Source: Dyella sp. SG609
GTDB lineage: Bacteria; Pseudomonadota; Gammaproteobacteria; Xanthomonadales; Rhodanobacteraceae
Direction: 5' to 3'
DNA: 64,000 nucleotides
Assembly (NCBI RefSeq): GCF_012275375.1
Contig: NZ_JAAZQJ010000001.1
Span: 1 to 64,000 of the forward strand
The notes beneath the pieces are model-generated. The model was not told where the DNA came from. It did no database searches and saw nothing but the letters and a program-made list of their open reading frames with translations. This document shows, in pieces, positions 8,458 to 16,284 of the stretch. Position 1 is the stretch's first letter. Each line of letters starts with the position of its first letter. The translations under genes were made by a program, and so were the position numbers.

Positions 8458-10191
8458 ATGAACAAGCAAGATCCGCGCGGCTTCCAGCTGCCGCGACGGC
8501 GTTTCGTACAAGGCCTGGCCCTGGGCGGCGTGGCCGCCGGCCTCGGCCTGTGGCGCGGCGATGTGTTGGCGCAGATCGCCCAAGCGCCGCGCGCCGAACT
8601 CAGCGGCACGCATTTCGAACTGGAGATCGGCGAGCTGCCGGTCGATTTCACCGGGCGGCGGCGCATCGCCACCGTGGTCAACGGACAGTTGCCCGCACCG
8701 CTGCTGCGCTGGCGCCAGGGCGACACCGTCACCTTGCGCGTGCGCAACCGCCTGCCGGTGACCAGTTCCATCCACTGGCATGGCATCGTGCTGCCGGCGG
8801 ACATGGACGGCGTGCCCGGCATCAGCTTCGACGGCATTCCGCCGGGCGGCGAATACCTCTACCGCTTTAGCGTGAACCAGGCCGGCACCTACTGGTATCA
8901 CAGCCATTCGCGTTTCCAGGAACAGATCGGCTTGTACGGCCCGATCGTGATCGAGCCGCGCGACGGCGAACGGCATGCCGCGCAGCGCGACTACACCATC
9001 CTGCTGAGCGAGTGGACCGATACCGACCCCGAGCGCATCTACGCCAACCTCAAGAAGCAGAGCGACTACTACAACCTGGGCAAGCGCACGGTGGGCGATT
9101 TCGCCGGCGACGTGCGCCGGCAGGGTTTGAGCGGCGCGCTGGCGGAACGGCGCATGTGGCAGCAGATGCGCATGGACACCACCGACCTCGCCGACGTCTC
9201 CGCCATGGCCTACACCTATCTGATCAATGGCCGCGCGCCGGCCGGCAACTGGACCGGCCTGTTCGCGGCGGGCGAGAAGGTGCGGCTGCGCTTTATCAAC
9301 GGCTCGTCGATGACCTTCTTCGACGTGCGCATTCCTGGTTTGAAGATGACCGTGGTCGCCGCCGACGGCCAGCCGGTGGAGCCGGTGACGGTGGACGAAT
9401 TCCGTATCGGCACGGCCGAGACCTACGACGTGATCGTGGAGCCGTCCGCCGACCGCGCCTGGACCATCTTCGCGCAGAGCATGGACCGCAGCGGCTACGC
9501 CCGCGCCACGCTGGCGCCGCGTGCGGGCATGGCGGCGGAGGTGCCGCCGCTGGATCCGCGCCCGCTGCTGAGCATGGGCGACATGATGGGTTCCATGGGT
9601 CACGTGGGCATGGGTCATGAGGGCATGGGCCACGACATGGGCGATATGAGCGGCATGGATCACGGCAGCCACGGCATGGCGGCCATGCCCGCGCTGAAGA
9701 CCGGCGTGGAAGTAGACATGCGTGTGCCGCAGCCGCGCCGCAATCTCGACGACCCCGGCGTGGGCCTGCGCAATACCGGCCGCCGCGCGCTCAGCTATGC
9801 CGACCTGCATGCGGTGGATGCGCCGATCTCGCCCGAGGTGGACCGCGAACTCACCCTGCGCCTGACCGGCAATATGGAACGCTACCTGTGGTCGTTCGAC
9901 GGCACGCGTTTCTCCAACGCCGAACCGCTGCGCCTGAAGCATGGCGAGCGCGTGCGCATCACCCTGGTCAACGACACCATGATGACCCACCCGATCCATC
10001 TGCACGGCATGTGGAGCGAGCTGGAAAACGAGCATGGCGATTTCCAGGTGCGCAAGCACACTGTGGTGGTGCAGCCGGCGCAGCAGCTCAGCTACCGCGT
10101 CAACGCGGATGCGCTGGGCCGCTGGGCCTACCACTGCCATCTGCTCTACCACATGGAGGCGGGCATGTTCCGCGAGGTGGTGGTGGCATGA
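8458..10191 (+). CDS. copA: CopA, periplasmic multicopper oxidase for copper resistance
   Basis: A periplasmic multicopper oxidase (577 residues) that oxidises Cu(I) and binds copper. The N-terminus carries a twin-arginine signal (PRRRFVQGLALGG). Four copper-ligand motifs are intact: HWHG near residue 107, HSH near 147, HPIHLHG near 512 and HCHLLYHMEAGM near 560. Between the second and third domains is a Met/His-rich insert (residues about 375-415, repeats of MGHMG/MGHDMGDMSGMDH type) typical of CopA. It follows copL by about 80 bp and overlaps copB by ATGA, so translation is coupled. Confidence 0.96.
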   Translation: MNKQDPRGFQLPRRRFVQGLALGGVAAGLGLWRGDVLAQIAQAPRAELSGTHFELEIGELPVDFTGRRRIATVVNGQLPAPLLRWRQGDTVTLRVRNRLPVTSSIHWHGIVLPADMDGVPGISFDGIPPGGEYLYRFSVNQAGTYWYHSHSRFQEQIGLYGPIVIEPRDGERHAAQRDYTILLSEWTDTDPERIYANLKKQSDYYNLGKRTVGDFAGDVRRQGLSGALAERRMWQQMRMDTTDLADVSAMAYTYLINGRAPAGNWTGLFAAGEKVRLRFINGSSMTFFDVRIPGLKMTVVAADGQPVEPVTVDEFRIGTAETYDVIVEPSADRAWTIFAQSMDRSGYARATLAPRAGMAAEVPPLDPRPLLSMGDMMGSMGHVGMGHEGMGHDMGDMSGMDHGSHGMAAMPALKTGVEVDMRVPQPRRNLDDPGVGLRNTGRRALSYADLHAVDAPISPEVDRELTLRLTGNMERYLWSFDGTRFSNAEPLRLKHGERVRITLVNDTMMTHPIHLHGMWSELENEHGDFQVRKHTVVVQPAQQLSYRVNADALGRWAYHCHLLYHMEAGMFREVVVA

Positions 10192-11120
10192 GGACGAAGC
10201 GCCATGCACTTGCCGCGCTGCTCTTGCTGTTGCCGTTTGCCGCGGCCGCGCAGGACGCCATGCAAGGGCACGAACATCACCATCCATCGATGCCTGCCAC
10301 GGCTCCAGCGCAGCCGCAGGCGATGGACGACATGCCGGACGTGCAGATGGATCCGCAAGATGAGCATGCCGGCCACACCATGCCGATGCCTGCCGCGCTG
10401 CCGCCGAACGGCCACGTTCCGCCGCCGCCTCCGCAACACCAGCCCGCGCCGATGCCACCGGAGCACATGGTGGACATGATGCAGATGGACGACCTCGCCA
10501 GGCGCGGCATGTGGCTGTTCGATCGCCTCGAACGCACGCGCGGCGTCGGCGGCGACTACGCCACCGCATGGGAAGCCGAAGGCTGGTGGGGCAGCGACAC
10601 CAACCGCGTATGGTTGCGCACGGAAGGCGAGCGCAGCGCGGAAGGCACCCAGGATGCGCGCGCCGAAGTGCTGTGGGGCCACGCGTTCAGCACGTTCTGG
10701 GACTGGCAGCTCGGCGTGCGCCACGACTTCGGCCATGGCCCGGACCGCCAATGGGTGGCCGCGGGCGTGCAAGGCCTGGCGCCGTACTGGTTCGAAACGC
10801 AGGCGACGTTCTACGCCGGTACGCGGGGACGCACCGCCTTGCGCCTGCAGAGCAGCTACGACCTGCGCTTCACCCAGCGGCTGATCCTGGCGCCGGAGCT
10901 GGAAGTGAACTTCTACGGCAAGGACGACCCGCAACGCGGCATCCGCGCCGGCCTGTCCGAAGCCGAAGCGGGCCTGCGCCTGCGCTACGAATTCAGCCGC
11001 CGCTTCGCGCCGTATATCGGCGTGAACCACACGCGGCGTTTTGGCCAACCCAATGGTCTGCCCACCGGCCTGCCGCGTCGCGAGACGACCTGGCTGGCCG
11101 GCGTGCGGCTCTGGTTCTGA
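10188..11120 (+). CDS. copB: CopB, outer-membrane copper resistance protein
   Basis: An outer-membrane beta-barrel protein (310 residues) that works with CopA in copper tolerance. After a signal peptide (ALAALLLLLPFAAAAQ) comes a low-complexity His/Met/Pro-rich segment (HEHHH, DEHAGHTMPMP, PPPPQHQPAPMPPEH) for copper binding. The CopB domain follows (YATAWEAEGWWGSDTNRVWLRTEGE ... GVQGLAPYWFETQATFYAG) and ends VRLWF, with the terminal aromatic of barrels. Its ATG lies within the copA stop (ATGA at 10188-10191). A longer reading from 9888 is an out-of-frame shadow over copA. Confidence 0.94.
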   Translation: MRTKRHALAALLLLLPFAAAAQDAMQGHEHHHPSMPATAPAQPQAMDDMPDVQMDPQDEHAGHTMPMPAALPPNGHVPPPPPQHQPAPMPPEHMVDMMQMDDLARRGMWLFDRLERTRGVGGDYATAWEAEGWWGSDTNRVWLRTEGERSAEGTQDARAEVLWGHAFSTFWDWQLGVRHDFGHGPDRQWVAAGVQGLAPYWFETQATFYAGTRGRTALRLQSSYDLRFTQRLILAPELEVNFYGKDDPQRGIRAGLSEAEAGLRLRYEFSRRFAPYIGVNHTRRFGQPNGLPTGLPRRETTWLAGVRLWF

Positions 11121-11133
11121 GGAGGATCCTGCG

Positions 11134-11685
11134 ATGAAAGCTTTGCTGTTGTTTCTTGTATTGGCGACGGTTGCCGCGGCGGCCTTCGTGTATTCCGGCG
11201 TCTATCCGATCGGCGCCGACCAGCCCCATTGGGCCGTGACCGAACGTGCGGTGGAGGTGCTGCGCGATCGTTCGATCGAGAAGCAGGCCGCCGGTATCGC
11301 CGTGCCCGCGCTGGACGATCCAGCGCGCATCCGCCGCGGCGCGATGCATTACGCCGAGATGTGCAGCTCCTGCCATCTGACGCCCGGCATGCGCGATACC
11401 GAGTTGCGCAAGGGCCTGTATCCGCAGCCGCCGGACTTGGCGAGGCATGGCGTGCACGATCCGGCGGAGGCGTTCTGGACGATCAAGCATGGCGTGAAGA
11501 TGAGCGCGATGCCGGCCTGGGGCCGCAGCCATGACGATGCGGCGATCTGGGATATGGTGGCGTTCCTGCAGGTGCTGCCGAAGCAGGACGAGGCGGCGTT
11601 CGAGGCGATGGCGGGATCGGCGGGGGACGATGGGCATGGTGGTGGGCATCATCATCACGACGACGAGCATGACGACGATCATTGA
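11134..11685 (+). CDS. c-type cytochrome with His/Asp-rich tail, in the copper operon
   Basis: A monohaem cytochrome c (183 residues) anchored or exported through an N-terminal hydrophobic segment (LLLFLVLATVAAAAFVYSGVYPIGAD). The haem motif is CSSCH near residue 77, with Met ligand region VKMSAMPAWG near 124. The last 20 residues are almost only His, Asp, Glu and Gly (HHHHDDEHDDDH), a likely metal-binding tail. The start follows a perfect AGGAGG at 11120-11125, 13 bp after copB, so it is the fourth gene of cop. It may pass electrons to or from CopA or buffer copper; both are inference. Confidence 0.9.
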   Translation: MKALLLFLVLATVAAAAFVYSGVYPIGADQPHWAVTERAVEVLRDRSIEKQAAGIAVPALDDPARIRRGAMHYAEMCSSCHLTPGMRDTELRKGLYPQPPDLARHGVHDPAEAFWTIKHGVKMSAMPAWGRSHDDAAIWDMVAFLQVLPKQDEAAFEAMAGSAGDDGHGGGHHHHDDEHDDDH

Positions 11686-11692
11686 ACATCGC

Positions 11693-11768
11693 GTAGGTTG
11701 GGGTGAGCCGAAGGCGAACCCCAACGTATCGCCACGCTGGGGTTCGCTGGCCGCTCACCCCAACCTAC
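11693..11768. repeat. Long palindrome, copy 2 (imperfect)
   Basis: Arms 11693-11725 and 11736-11768 share the family ends GTAGGTTGGGGTGAGC and GCTCACCCCAACCTAC, with several mismatches in the inner part. It lies between the convergent cytochrome and NAD(P)-binding genes, consistent with a terminator role. Confidence 0.85.
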
Positions 11769-11789
11769 GCCCGAGTGAAGGCGAGTCGA

Positions 11790-12428
11790 TCAGTAGGCGA
11801 GCGTGATGCGCTTGTTCTCCGCATCCCGCTTCTCCACGCGATCCAGCAACCCGGCCGCGTAATCGGCGATCGAAATCCGGCTGTTGCCCTGGGCATCCAC
11901 CAGCAGTTGCTCGCCACCCACGCGATACTTGCCGGTGCGCTCGCCCGGCTCGATCAACGCAGCAGGACTCAGGTACGTCCACGTAATGCCCTGGCTGGCG
12001 CGAAACACTTCCAGCGCCTTCCCCTGCGCCTCCGCTTCCGGCTTCCACGCCGCCGGGAAATGCGCGTCGTCGATCACCCGCTTGCCCGGCGCCACTTCCA
12101 GCGTGCCCGCGCCACCCACCCAGAACAGGCGCTGCACGCCGGCCTTGGGCAGGTTTCCGATCAGCACGCGGGCGTTGGCGGGCACCAGCTCCGGATCGCC
12201 ATCGCGGCGTGCCGACAGGCTGGCCACCGCGGCATCGGCGCCGCGCACGGCGTCGCTCCAGCTTTCCGGCCTGGCTGCGTCGCCGGTGACCACGGTGAGC
12301 TTGGCATTCTTCTGCGGCAGGCGCGCAGCATCGCGGACGACCGCGACCACGTCGTAACCGCGCGCGAGCGCTTCGTCGAGGATGCCCTGGCCGATATGGC
12401 CGGTGGCGCCGAACAGTGCGATTTTCAT
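11790..12428 (-). CDS. NAD(P)-binding (NmrA/SDR-a like) protein
   Basis: A Rossmann-fold protein (212 residues) of the atypical short-chain dehydrogenase type. The N-terminus MKIALFGATGHIGQGILDEAL contains the GxxGxxG nucleotide loop. VVAVVRDAARLP follows at the second strand, and GITWTYLSPAALIEPGERTGKY near the C-terminus is the usual NmrA/YwnB-like substrate region. No classical YxxxK pair is evident. It lies 64 bp downstream of the MBL-fold gene on the same strand, so the two are probably one transcript, facing the LysR gene. Confidence 0.82.
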   Translation of the reverse strand: MKIALFGATGHIGQGILDEALARGYDVVAVVRDAARLPQKNAKLTVVTGDAARPESWSDAVRGADAAVASLSARRDGDPELVPANARVLIGNLPKAGVQRLFWVGGAGTLEVAPGKRVIDDAHFPAAWKPEAEAQGKALEVFRASQGITWTYLSPAALIEPGERTGKYRVGGEQLLVDAQGNSRISIADYAAGLLDRVEKRDAENKRITLAY

Positions 12429-12492
12429 AAGCGAGCTCCGGTGAGGGACAGTCGATAAAGAAAGGGGGAGGTTGCGGACGACATGCTGCGGC

Positions 12493-13371
12493 TTACGGCC
12501 ACTGCTTCTCGCCCTTGCTGACTTTCGCGCTCAGTTCCAGCGATGCTTTCTCGCCGGCCTTGGGGTAGCGCTTTTCCATCGCGGCCACGAGCGCGGCGGC
12601 GTCCTTGGCCTTGGCGGCTTCGGCGTCATAGGCCTGGATGTAGCCGCGGGTGTAGCGCACCTGGCTCAGGTCGAACGGCGTGCCTTCCTGGTAGTGGCCC
12701 GGGATTACCTTCGCCGGCTTGAGCTGTTCGATGCGGTCGAGCGTGGCGAGCCACTGCGCATGCGATGCCGGCGTCTGCGTATCGGCCATCCATACATGCA
12801 GGTTGCTGAACACCACCACGCCGCCGACCACCGCCTTCAGCGAGGGAATCCAGACGAAGCTGCGCTCCGGCGTCGGGCCGTCGAGGCCGACGACGTCCAG
12901 CGCGCGCCCTTCGAGCGTCAGGCGGCTGCCTTCGAGCACGTCCGGCACCACCAGCGCGGCGGGCGCATCCTGCTTGAGGATCGGCCCCCAGTACGCGAGC
13001 TTCGCCTTCGACGAGGCCTGGATATGCTCCACGGTGGGTTTGCTGGCGACGATCTTCGCATCGGGGAAGGCGGCGTGCAGCACGTCCAGGCCGAAGTAGT
13101 AATCCGGATCGCCGTGGCTGATGTAGATGGTGGTCAGGTGCCGGCCCGAGGCCTTGATCTTCTCCACCAGCTTCTGCGCATCGCCCTTGGCGAACTGCGC
13201 GTCGACCAGCACGGCATCGCGCTCGCCTTCGACCAGCACTGAAGCGACCGGAAAGATGCCTTTGTCGCCGGGGTTGTAGACGTCCAGCTTCAGGGGCCGG
13301 GCGGCATCCTTGGCCTGGGCCGCGCCGGCCAGGGCGAGGGACAACAGCAGGGCAGTGCGTAGCTTGCGCAT
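12493..13371 (-). CDS. Exported MBL-fold metallo-hydrolase with divergent metal motif
   Basis: A 292-residue metallo-beta-lactamase-fold protein with a Sec signal (RTALLLSLALAGAAQAKD). The first metal-site motif reads ISHGDPDYYFG instead of the canonical HxHxDH, so two of the usual ligands are replaced. Later landmarks remain: VVGGVVVFSNLHVW and VIPGHYQ, the third and last metal-ligand regions. Enzyme activity and substrate are uncertain. ATG 13371 is chosen because it gives a clean signal peptide. It diverges from the LysR gene, with a shared operator between them. Confidence 0.8.
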   Translation of the reverse strand: MRKLRTALLLSLALAGAAQAKDAARPLKLDVYNPGDKGIFPVASVLVEGERDAVLVDAQFAKGDAQKLVEKIKASGRHLTTIYISHGDPDYYFGLDVLHAAFPDAKIVASKPTVEHIQASSKAKLAYWGPILKQDAPAALVVPDVLEGSRLTLEGRALDVVGLDGPTPERSFVWIPSLKAVVGGVVVFSNLHVWMADTQTPASHAQWLATLDRIEQLKPAKVIPGHYQEGTPFDLSQVRYTRGYIQAYDAEAAKAKDAAALVAAMEKRYPKAGEKASLELSAKVSKGEKQWP

Positions 13372-13416
13372 GGGAGTGTCTCGCGATGGGAACGGGGCGA
13401 AGCATGCGCCGATCAT

Positions 13417-13436
13417 TGATACGGATATACGTATCA
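13417..13436. promoter_or_regulatory. Candidate LysR operator
   Basis: TGATACG and CGTATCA arms flank a 6-nt spacer midway between the divergent MBL-fold and LysR genes (46 and 49 bp from the two starts). It contains the T-N11-A shape typical of LysR-type sites. Confidence 0.6.
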
Positions 13437-13484
13437 ACGGATAATTCACTGTAAAGTCTGGATTGACAGTGAGCGGAGGCGCGC

Positions 13485-14390
13485 ATGGCGCACGAGGTCA
13501 ATCTCAACCGGCTGGCGGTGTTCGCGGCGCTGGTGCGCGCCGGTTCCTTCACCCGCGCCGCGGAGGAACTGGGCATGACCAAGGCGATGGTCAGCCAGCA
13601 CCTGGCGCGGCTGGAGCAGGAGCTGGGCGTGACCCTGCTGGTGCGCAGCACGCGGCGCATGTCGCTGACCGAGGCGGGCGCCACTTTCCACGCCGATTGC
13701 GTGCGCATCCTGGCCGATGCGGAAGCGGCGATCGAACGCGCCGGCGAAAGCCGCGACGCACCGCGCGGCACCTTGCGGCTTACCGCCTCGCTCGACTATG
13801 GCATCGCGGTGGTGGTGCCGCGGCTGGCCAGCTTCATGCGGCGCTATCCGGCGGTGCAGGTGGACCTGGTGCTGAGCGACCACATCACCGACGTCATCGC
13901 CGAACGCTTCGACCTGGCCATCCGCGGCGGCTGGCTGCGCGATTCCACCTTGCGCGCCACGCGGCTGGGCAGCTTCCGCCAGCTGCTGGTGGGCGCTCCG
14001 GCGTATCTGGCCGAACATGGCACGCCGCGGCGGCTGGACGATCTGGCCGCGCATGGAGCGATCGCAATGTCCGCGCTGCCGGTGCCGCTGCGCTGGCAGT
14101 TCACCGGCCCGGGCGGTGCGCGCCGCACCCTCCGCCTGCGGCAGGCCGCGCAGGCCAACAGCGCCGCCGCGGTGCGCGGCCTGGTGCTGGCGGGCACGGG
14201 CATCGCGGTGCTGCCGGATTACCTGGTGGAAGAGGACATCCGCGCCGGGCGCCTGGTCGCGCTGCTGGCGCAGTACCGCCTGCCGGAAGGCGGCGTGCAC
14301 GCGGTGTATCCGGGGCGCAAGGCGCCGGCCAAGGTGCGCGCTTTCATCGACCATCTGCAGGGCGAAATGGCGCCGCCGCTCACTCGATGA
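13485..14390 (+). CDS. LysR family transcriptional regulator
   Basis: A DNA-binding regulator of 301 residues. The N-terminal winged HTH reads NRLAVFAALVRAGSFTRAAEELGMTKAMVSQHLARLE, followed by the LysR substrate-binding domain (GTLRLTASLDYGIAVVVPRLASFM). It is divergent from the MBL/NAD(P)-binding pair across 113 bp that hold a palindromic operator, the standard arrangement for LysR control of an adjacent operon. The inducer is unknown. It ends just before the third long palindrome. Confidence 0.92.
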   Translation: MAHEVNLNRLAVFAALVRAGSFTRAAEELGMTKAMVSQHLARLEQELGVTLLVRSTRRMSLTEAGATFHADCVRILADAEAAIERAGESRDAPRGTLRLTASLDYGIAVVVPRLASFMRRYPAVQVDLVLSDHITDVIAERFDLAIRGGWLRDSTLRATRLGSFRQLLVGAPAYLAEHGTPRRLDDLAAHGAIAMSALPVPLRWQFTGPGGARRTLRLRQAAQANSAAAVRGLVLAGTGIAVLPDYLVEEDIRAGRLVALLAQYRLPEGGVHAVYPGRKAPAKVRAFIDHLQGEMAPPLTR

Positions 14391-14403
14391 CGTTGGCGGT
14401 GAA

Positions 14404-14495
14404 GTAGGTTGGGGTGAGCCATGGGCGAACCCCAACAATACGCAACGCTTGAAGTTGACGATGTTGGGGTTCGCCCATGGCTCACCCCAACCTAC
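14404..14495. repeat. Long palindrome, copy 3
   Basis: Perfectly complementary 33-bp arms at 14404-14436 and 14463-14495, with a 26-nt loop. Same family as copy 1, with CATGG in place of the central CCCCAGG. It lies between the convergent LysR and siderophore-reductase genes. Confidence 0.9.
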
Positions 14496-14507
14496 GCCGG
14501 TGGCGGG

Positions 14508-15299
14508 TCATTCGTCCTCGTCGTCCGTGCCGTCGGCTTTCCAGTAGCCGGTCGCACGCACCCATTCCTTCGGCACGCCACGCTCCGCAAGCATCAAGCG
14601 CATGTTGCGCGCGCGCCGCGATTCGGCCGCGATCCAATAGAACGCATCGCCCTTTGGCGACACGCCGCGCAGCGCGTCCTCCAGCAGCGTGCTGACCGCG
14701 GCATCCACGCCGTCGCGCTCGAACCATCTCACGTCGCATTGCGCATCGGTAAACAGCACCTGGCGATCGGACTCATCGGGCACTTCCACCAGCACGGTGG
14801 CCGACGCCGACGCCGGCATTTCCTCCAGCCAGCGGCCGATCGCCGGCAGGCCGGTCTCGTCCGCCACCAGCACGTAGTGGTCGAAATCGTCGGCCACCAC
14901 GAAGGAACCGCGCGGGCCGCCCGCACCGATGACATCGCCGACCTTGGCCGCATCCGCCCAGGTCGAGGCGGGGCCGTCGCCATGCAGCACGAAATCCACG
15001 GTCAGCTCGCCATGCAGGGTGTCGTGGTGGCGCGGCGTGTAATCGCGCATCGGCGAAGGATCGGCGCCGGGTGGATACTCGAGGCCGTTCGGCCCGCGCT
15101 TGGGGAACACCAGTTCGCCGGCATCGTTGGGGAAGAACAATTTGACGTGATCGTCCGGCGCGCCGCTGAAAAAACCTTCCAGCTCGGCGCCGCCCAGCAC
15201 GATGCGCTGCATGTGCGGCGTCAGCCGCTCCACGCGCCGTACTGCGAGCCGGCGCATGCGCACTTCATGCATCACCCTGCGGGATTCGTGTCTGCTCAT
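14508..15299 (-). CDS. Siderophore-interacting FAD protein / NAD(P)H ferric reductase (YqjH/NfeF-like)
   Basis: A cytoplasmic flavoprotein of 263 residues predicted to reduce Fe(III) from siderophores with NAD(P)H. The FAD-binding barrel is seen as LTPHMQRIVLGGAELEGF and the flavin motif RDYTPR near residue 83. GPASTWADAAKVGDVIGAGGPRGSF is the phosphate-binding stretch, and the NAD(P)-side domain ends in RATGYWKADG, all typical of the ViuB/YqjH family. ATG 15299 has a GAGG upstream. The gene lies 174 bp downstream of a His-rich PadR gene on the same strand, which parallels the E. coli nfeR/nfeF (yqjI/yqjH) pair, although those are divergent. Confidence 0.9.
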   Translation of the reverse strand: MSRHESRRVMHEVRMRRLAVRRVERLTPHMQRIVLGGAELEGFFSGAPDDHVKLFFPNDAGELVFPKRGPNGLEYPPGADPSPMRDYTPRHHDTLHGELTVDFVLHGDGPASTWADAAKVGDVIGAGGPRGSFVVADDFDHYVLVADETGLPAIGRWLEEMPASASATVLVEVPDESDRQVLFTDAQCDVRWFERDGVDAAVSTLLEDALRGVSPKGDAFYWIAAESRRARNMRLMLAERGVPKEWVRATGYWKADGTDDEDE

Positions 15300-15473
15300 G
15301 AAAACCTCGGAACGAAAGGGGAACGCCACCGCGCATGGCGGGGCGGAAACCGGGTGGCTGGCCGAGGGGCGTGGCGCCGGAGGGAAAGTCGCGATGCGGA
15401 TGTGGGCCGCGGCGACGGGTATTTCAAGCCGGGCCGCGGCAGCGCGCGGCCCGGCTACATGCCATGGCGCGGA

Positions 15474-16181
15474 TCACTCGCGGCGCGAACCCGCGGCGAT
15501 ATCGGCGGCGGCCTTTTCCAGGATCGAGGCGACACGCTGCGTCTCCGCCTTGCTCCAGTCGGAGGCGCCGCGCATCAGCAGCGCATGCTTGAGCGCGTGC
15601 ATCGCATTGCGGATCGACATCGGCAGCGACATGCGCGCCGCCATGCGCGCGCTTTCCTCGGTGCGGCTCATCACCGCCTGCACCGCCGAGCGGTTCTCGT
15701 CGAGGAAGGCGCGGCCGGCATCGGTAATCGCATACAGCTTGCGGCCGCCCTGTTCGTTCTCGACCTGGGCATGGCCCAGTTCCTCGAGCATGGTCAGGGT
15801 GGGGTAGATCGCGCCGGGGCTGGGCGAATAGTGGCCGTGGAACATCTCTTCGATCAGGCGGATCAGTTCGTAGCCGTGGCGCGGCTGCTGCTCGATCAGC
15901 GCCAGCAGCAGCAGCTTCAGGTCGCCGTGGCCGAACATGCGGCCACCGCCGCCGCGGCGGCCGCCGCCGCGCAGGCCGGCCCATTCGGCGAAGAAGTCGC
16001 CGCCCATGCGGTCGCCGAAGTGGTGGCCGCGGCCGAAGTGGTGCTCGTAGCGTTCGTGGCGCTCGCCGCCTTCCCAGTCCATGTCGTCGGCCTGGAAGGG
16101 ATGGAAGCGTTCGCGCATGTAGTGGTGATGCAGGTGGTGGTACTGGCGAAGGGCGTGGAAGAAGTGGCGGGGGCTGCGCAT
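15474..16181 (-). CDS. PadR family metal-responsive regulator, YqjI/NfeR-like
   Basis: A 235-residue repressor. The first ~85 residues are a His/Gly-rich extension (YHHLHHHYMRERFHP, RHERYEHHFGRGHHFGD) like the nickel-binding N-terminus of E. coli YqjI/NfeR. The PadR winged HTH follows: DLKLLLLALIEQQPRHGYELIRLIEEMF, then GAIYPTLTMLEELG and GGRKLYAITDAGR. In E. coli this protein represses the siderophore-reductase gene and itself until nickel disturbs iron supply. Here the reductase gene is directly downstream and three identical palindromes lie upstream of this start, so autoregulation is very likely. Metal identity is inference from the homologue. Confidence 0.9.
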   Translation of the reverse strand: MRSPRHFFHALRQYHHLHHHYMRERFHPFQADDMDWEGGERHERYEHHFGRGHHFGDRMGGDFFAEWAGLRGGGRRGGGGRMFGHGDLKLLLLALIEQQPRHGYELIRLIEEMFHGHYSPSPGAIYPTLTMLEELGHAQVENEQGGRKLYAITDAGRAFLDENRSAVQAVMSRTEESARMAARMSLPMSIRNAMHALKHALLMRGASDWSKAETQRVASILEKAAADIAAGSRRE

Positions 16182-16189
16182 GATGAGTT

Positions 16190-16272
16190 CCGATATATCG
16201 TAAGTTGGCGCTGACGATATATCGAAAGAATATCGAGTGCAAGTGTCCCGTCGTCCCGGGACGATATATCGT
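16190..16272. promoter_or_regulatory. Triple CGATATATCG operator upstream of the PadR gene
   Basis: The perfect 10-bp palindrome CGATATATCG occurs at 16191-16200, 16215-16224 and 16262-16271. Centres are 24 bp and 47 bp apart, close to two and four and a half helical turns. A half site, ATATCG, is at 16230-16235. These AT-rich palindromes stand out in the GC-rich DNA and start 9 bp from the PadR ATG, as expected for autorepression by an NfeR-like protein. Confidence 0.85.
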
Positions 16273-16284
16273 TTAACCCATAAG

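Noticed and set aside
8413-10569. A 718-codon open frame opposite copA/copB
   Set aside because: Antisense reading across two real genes. His-rich content only mirrors the Met/His copper motifs.
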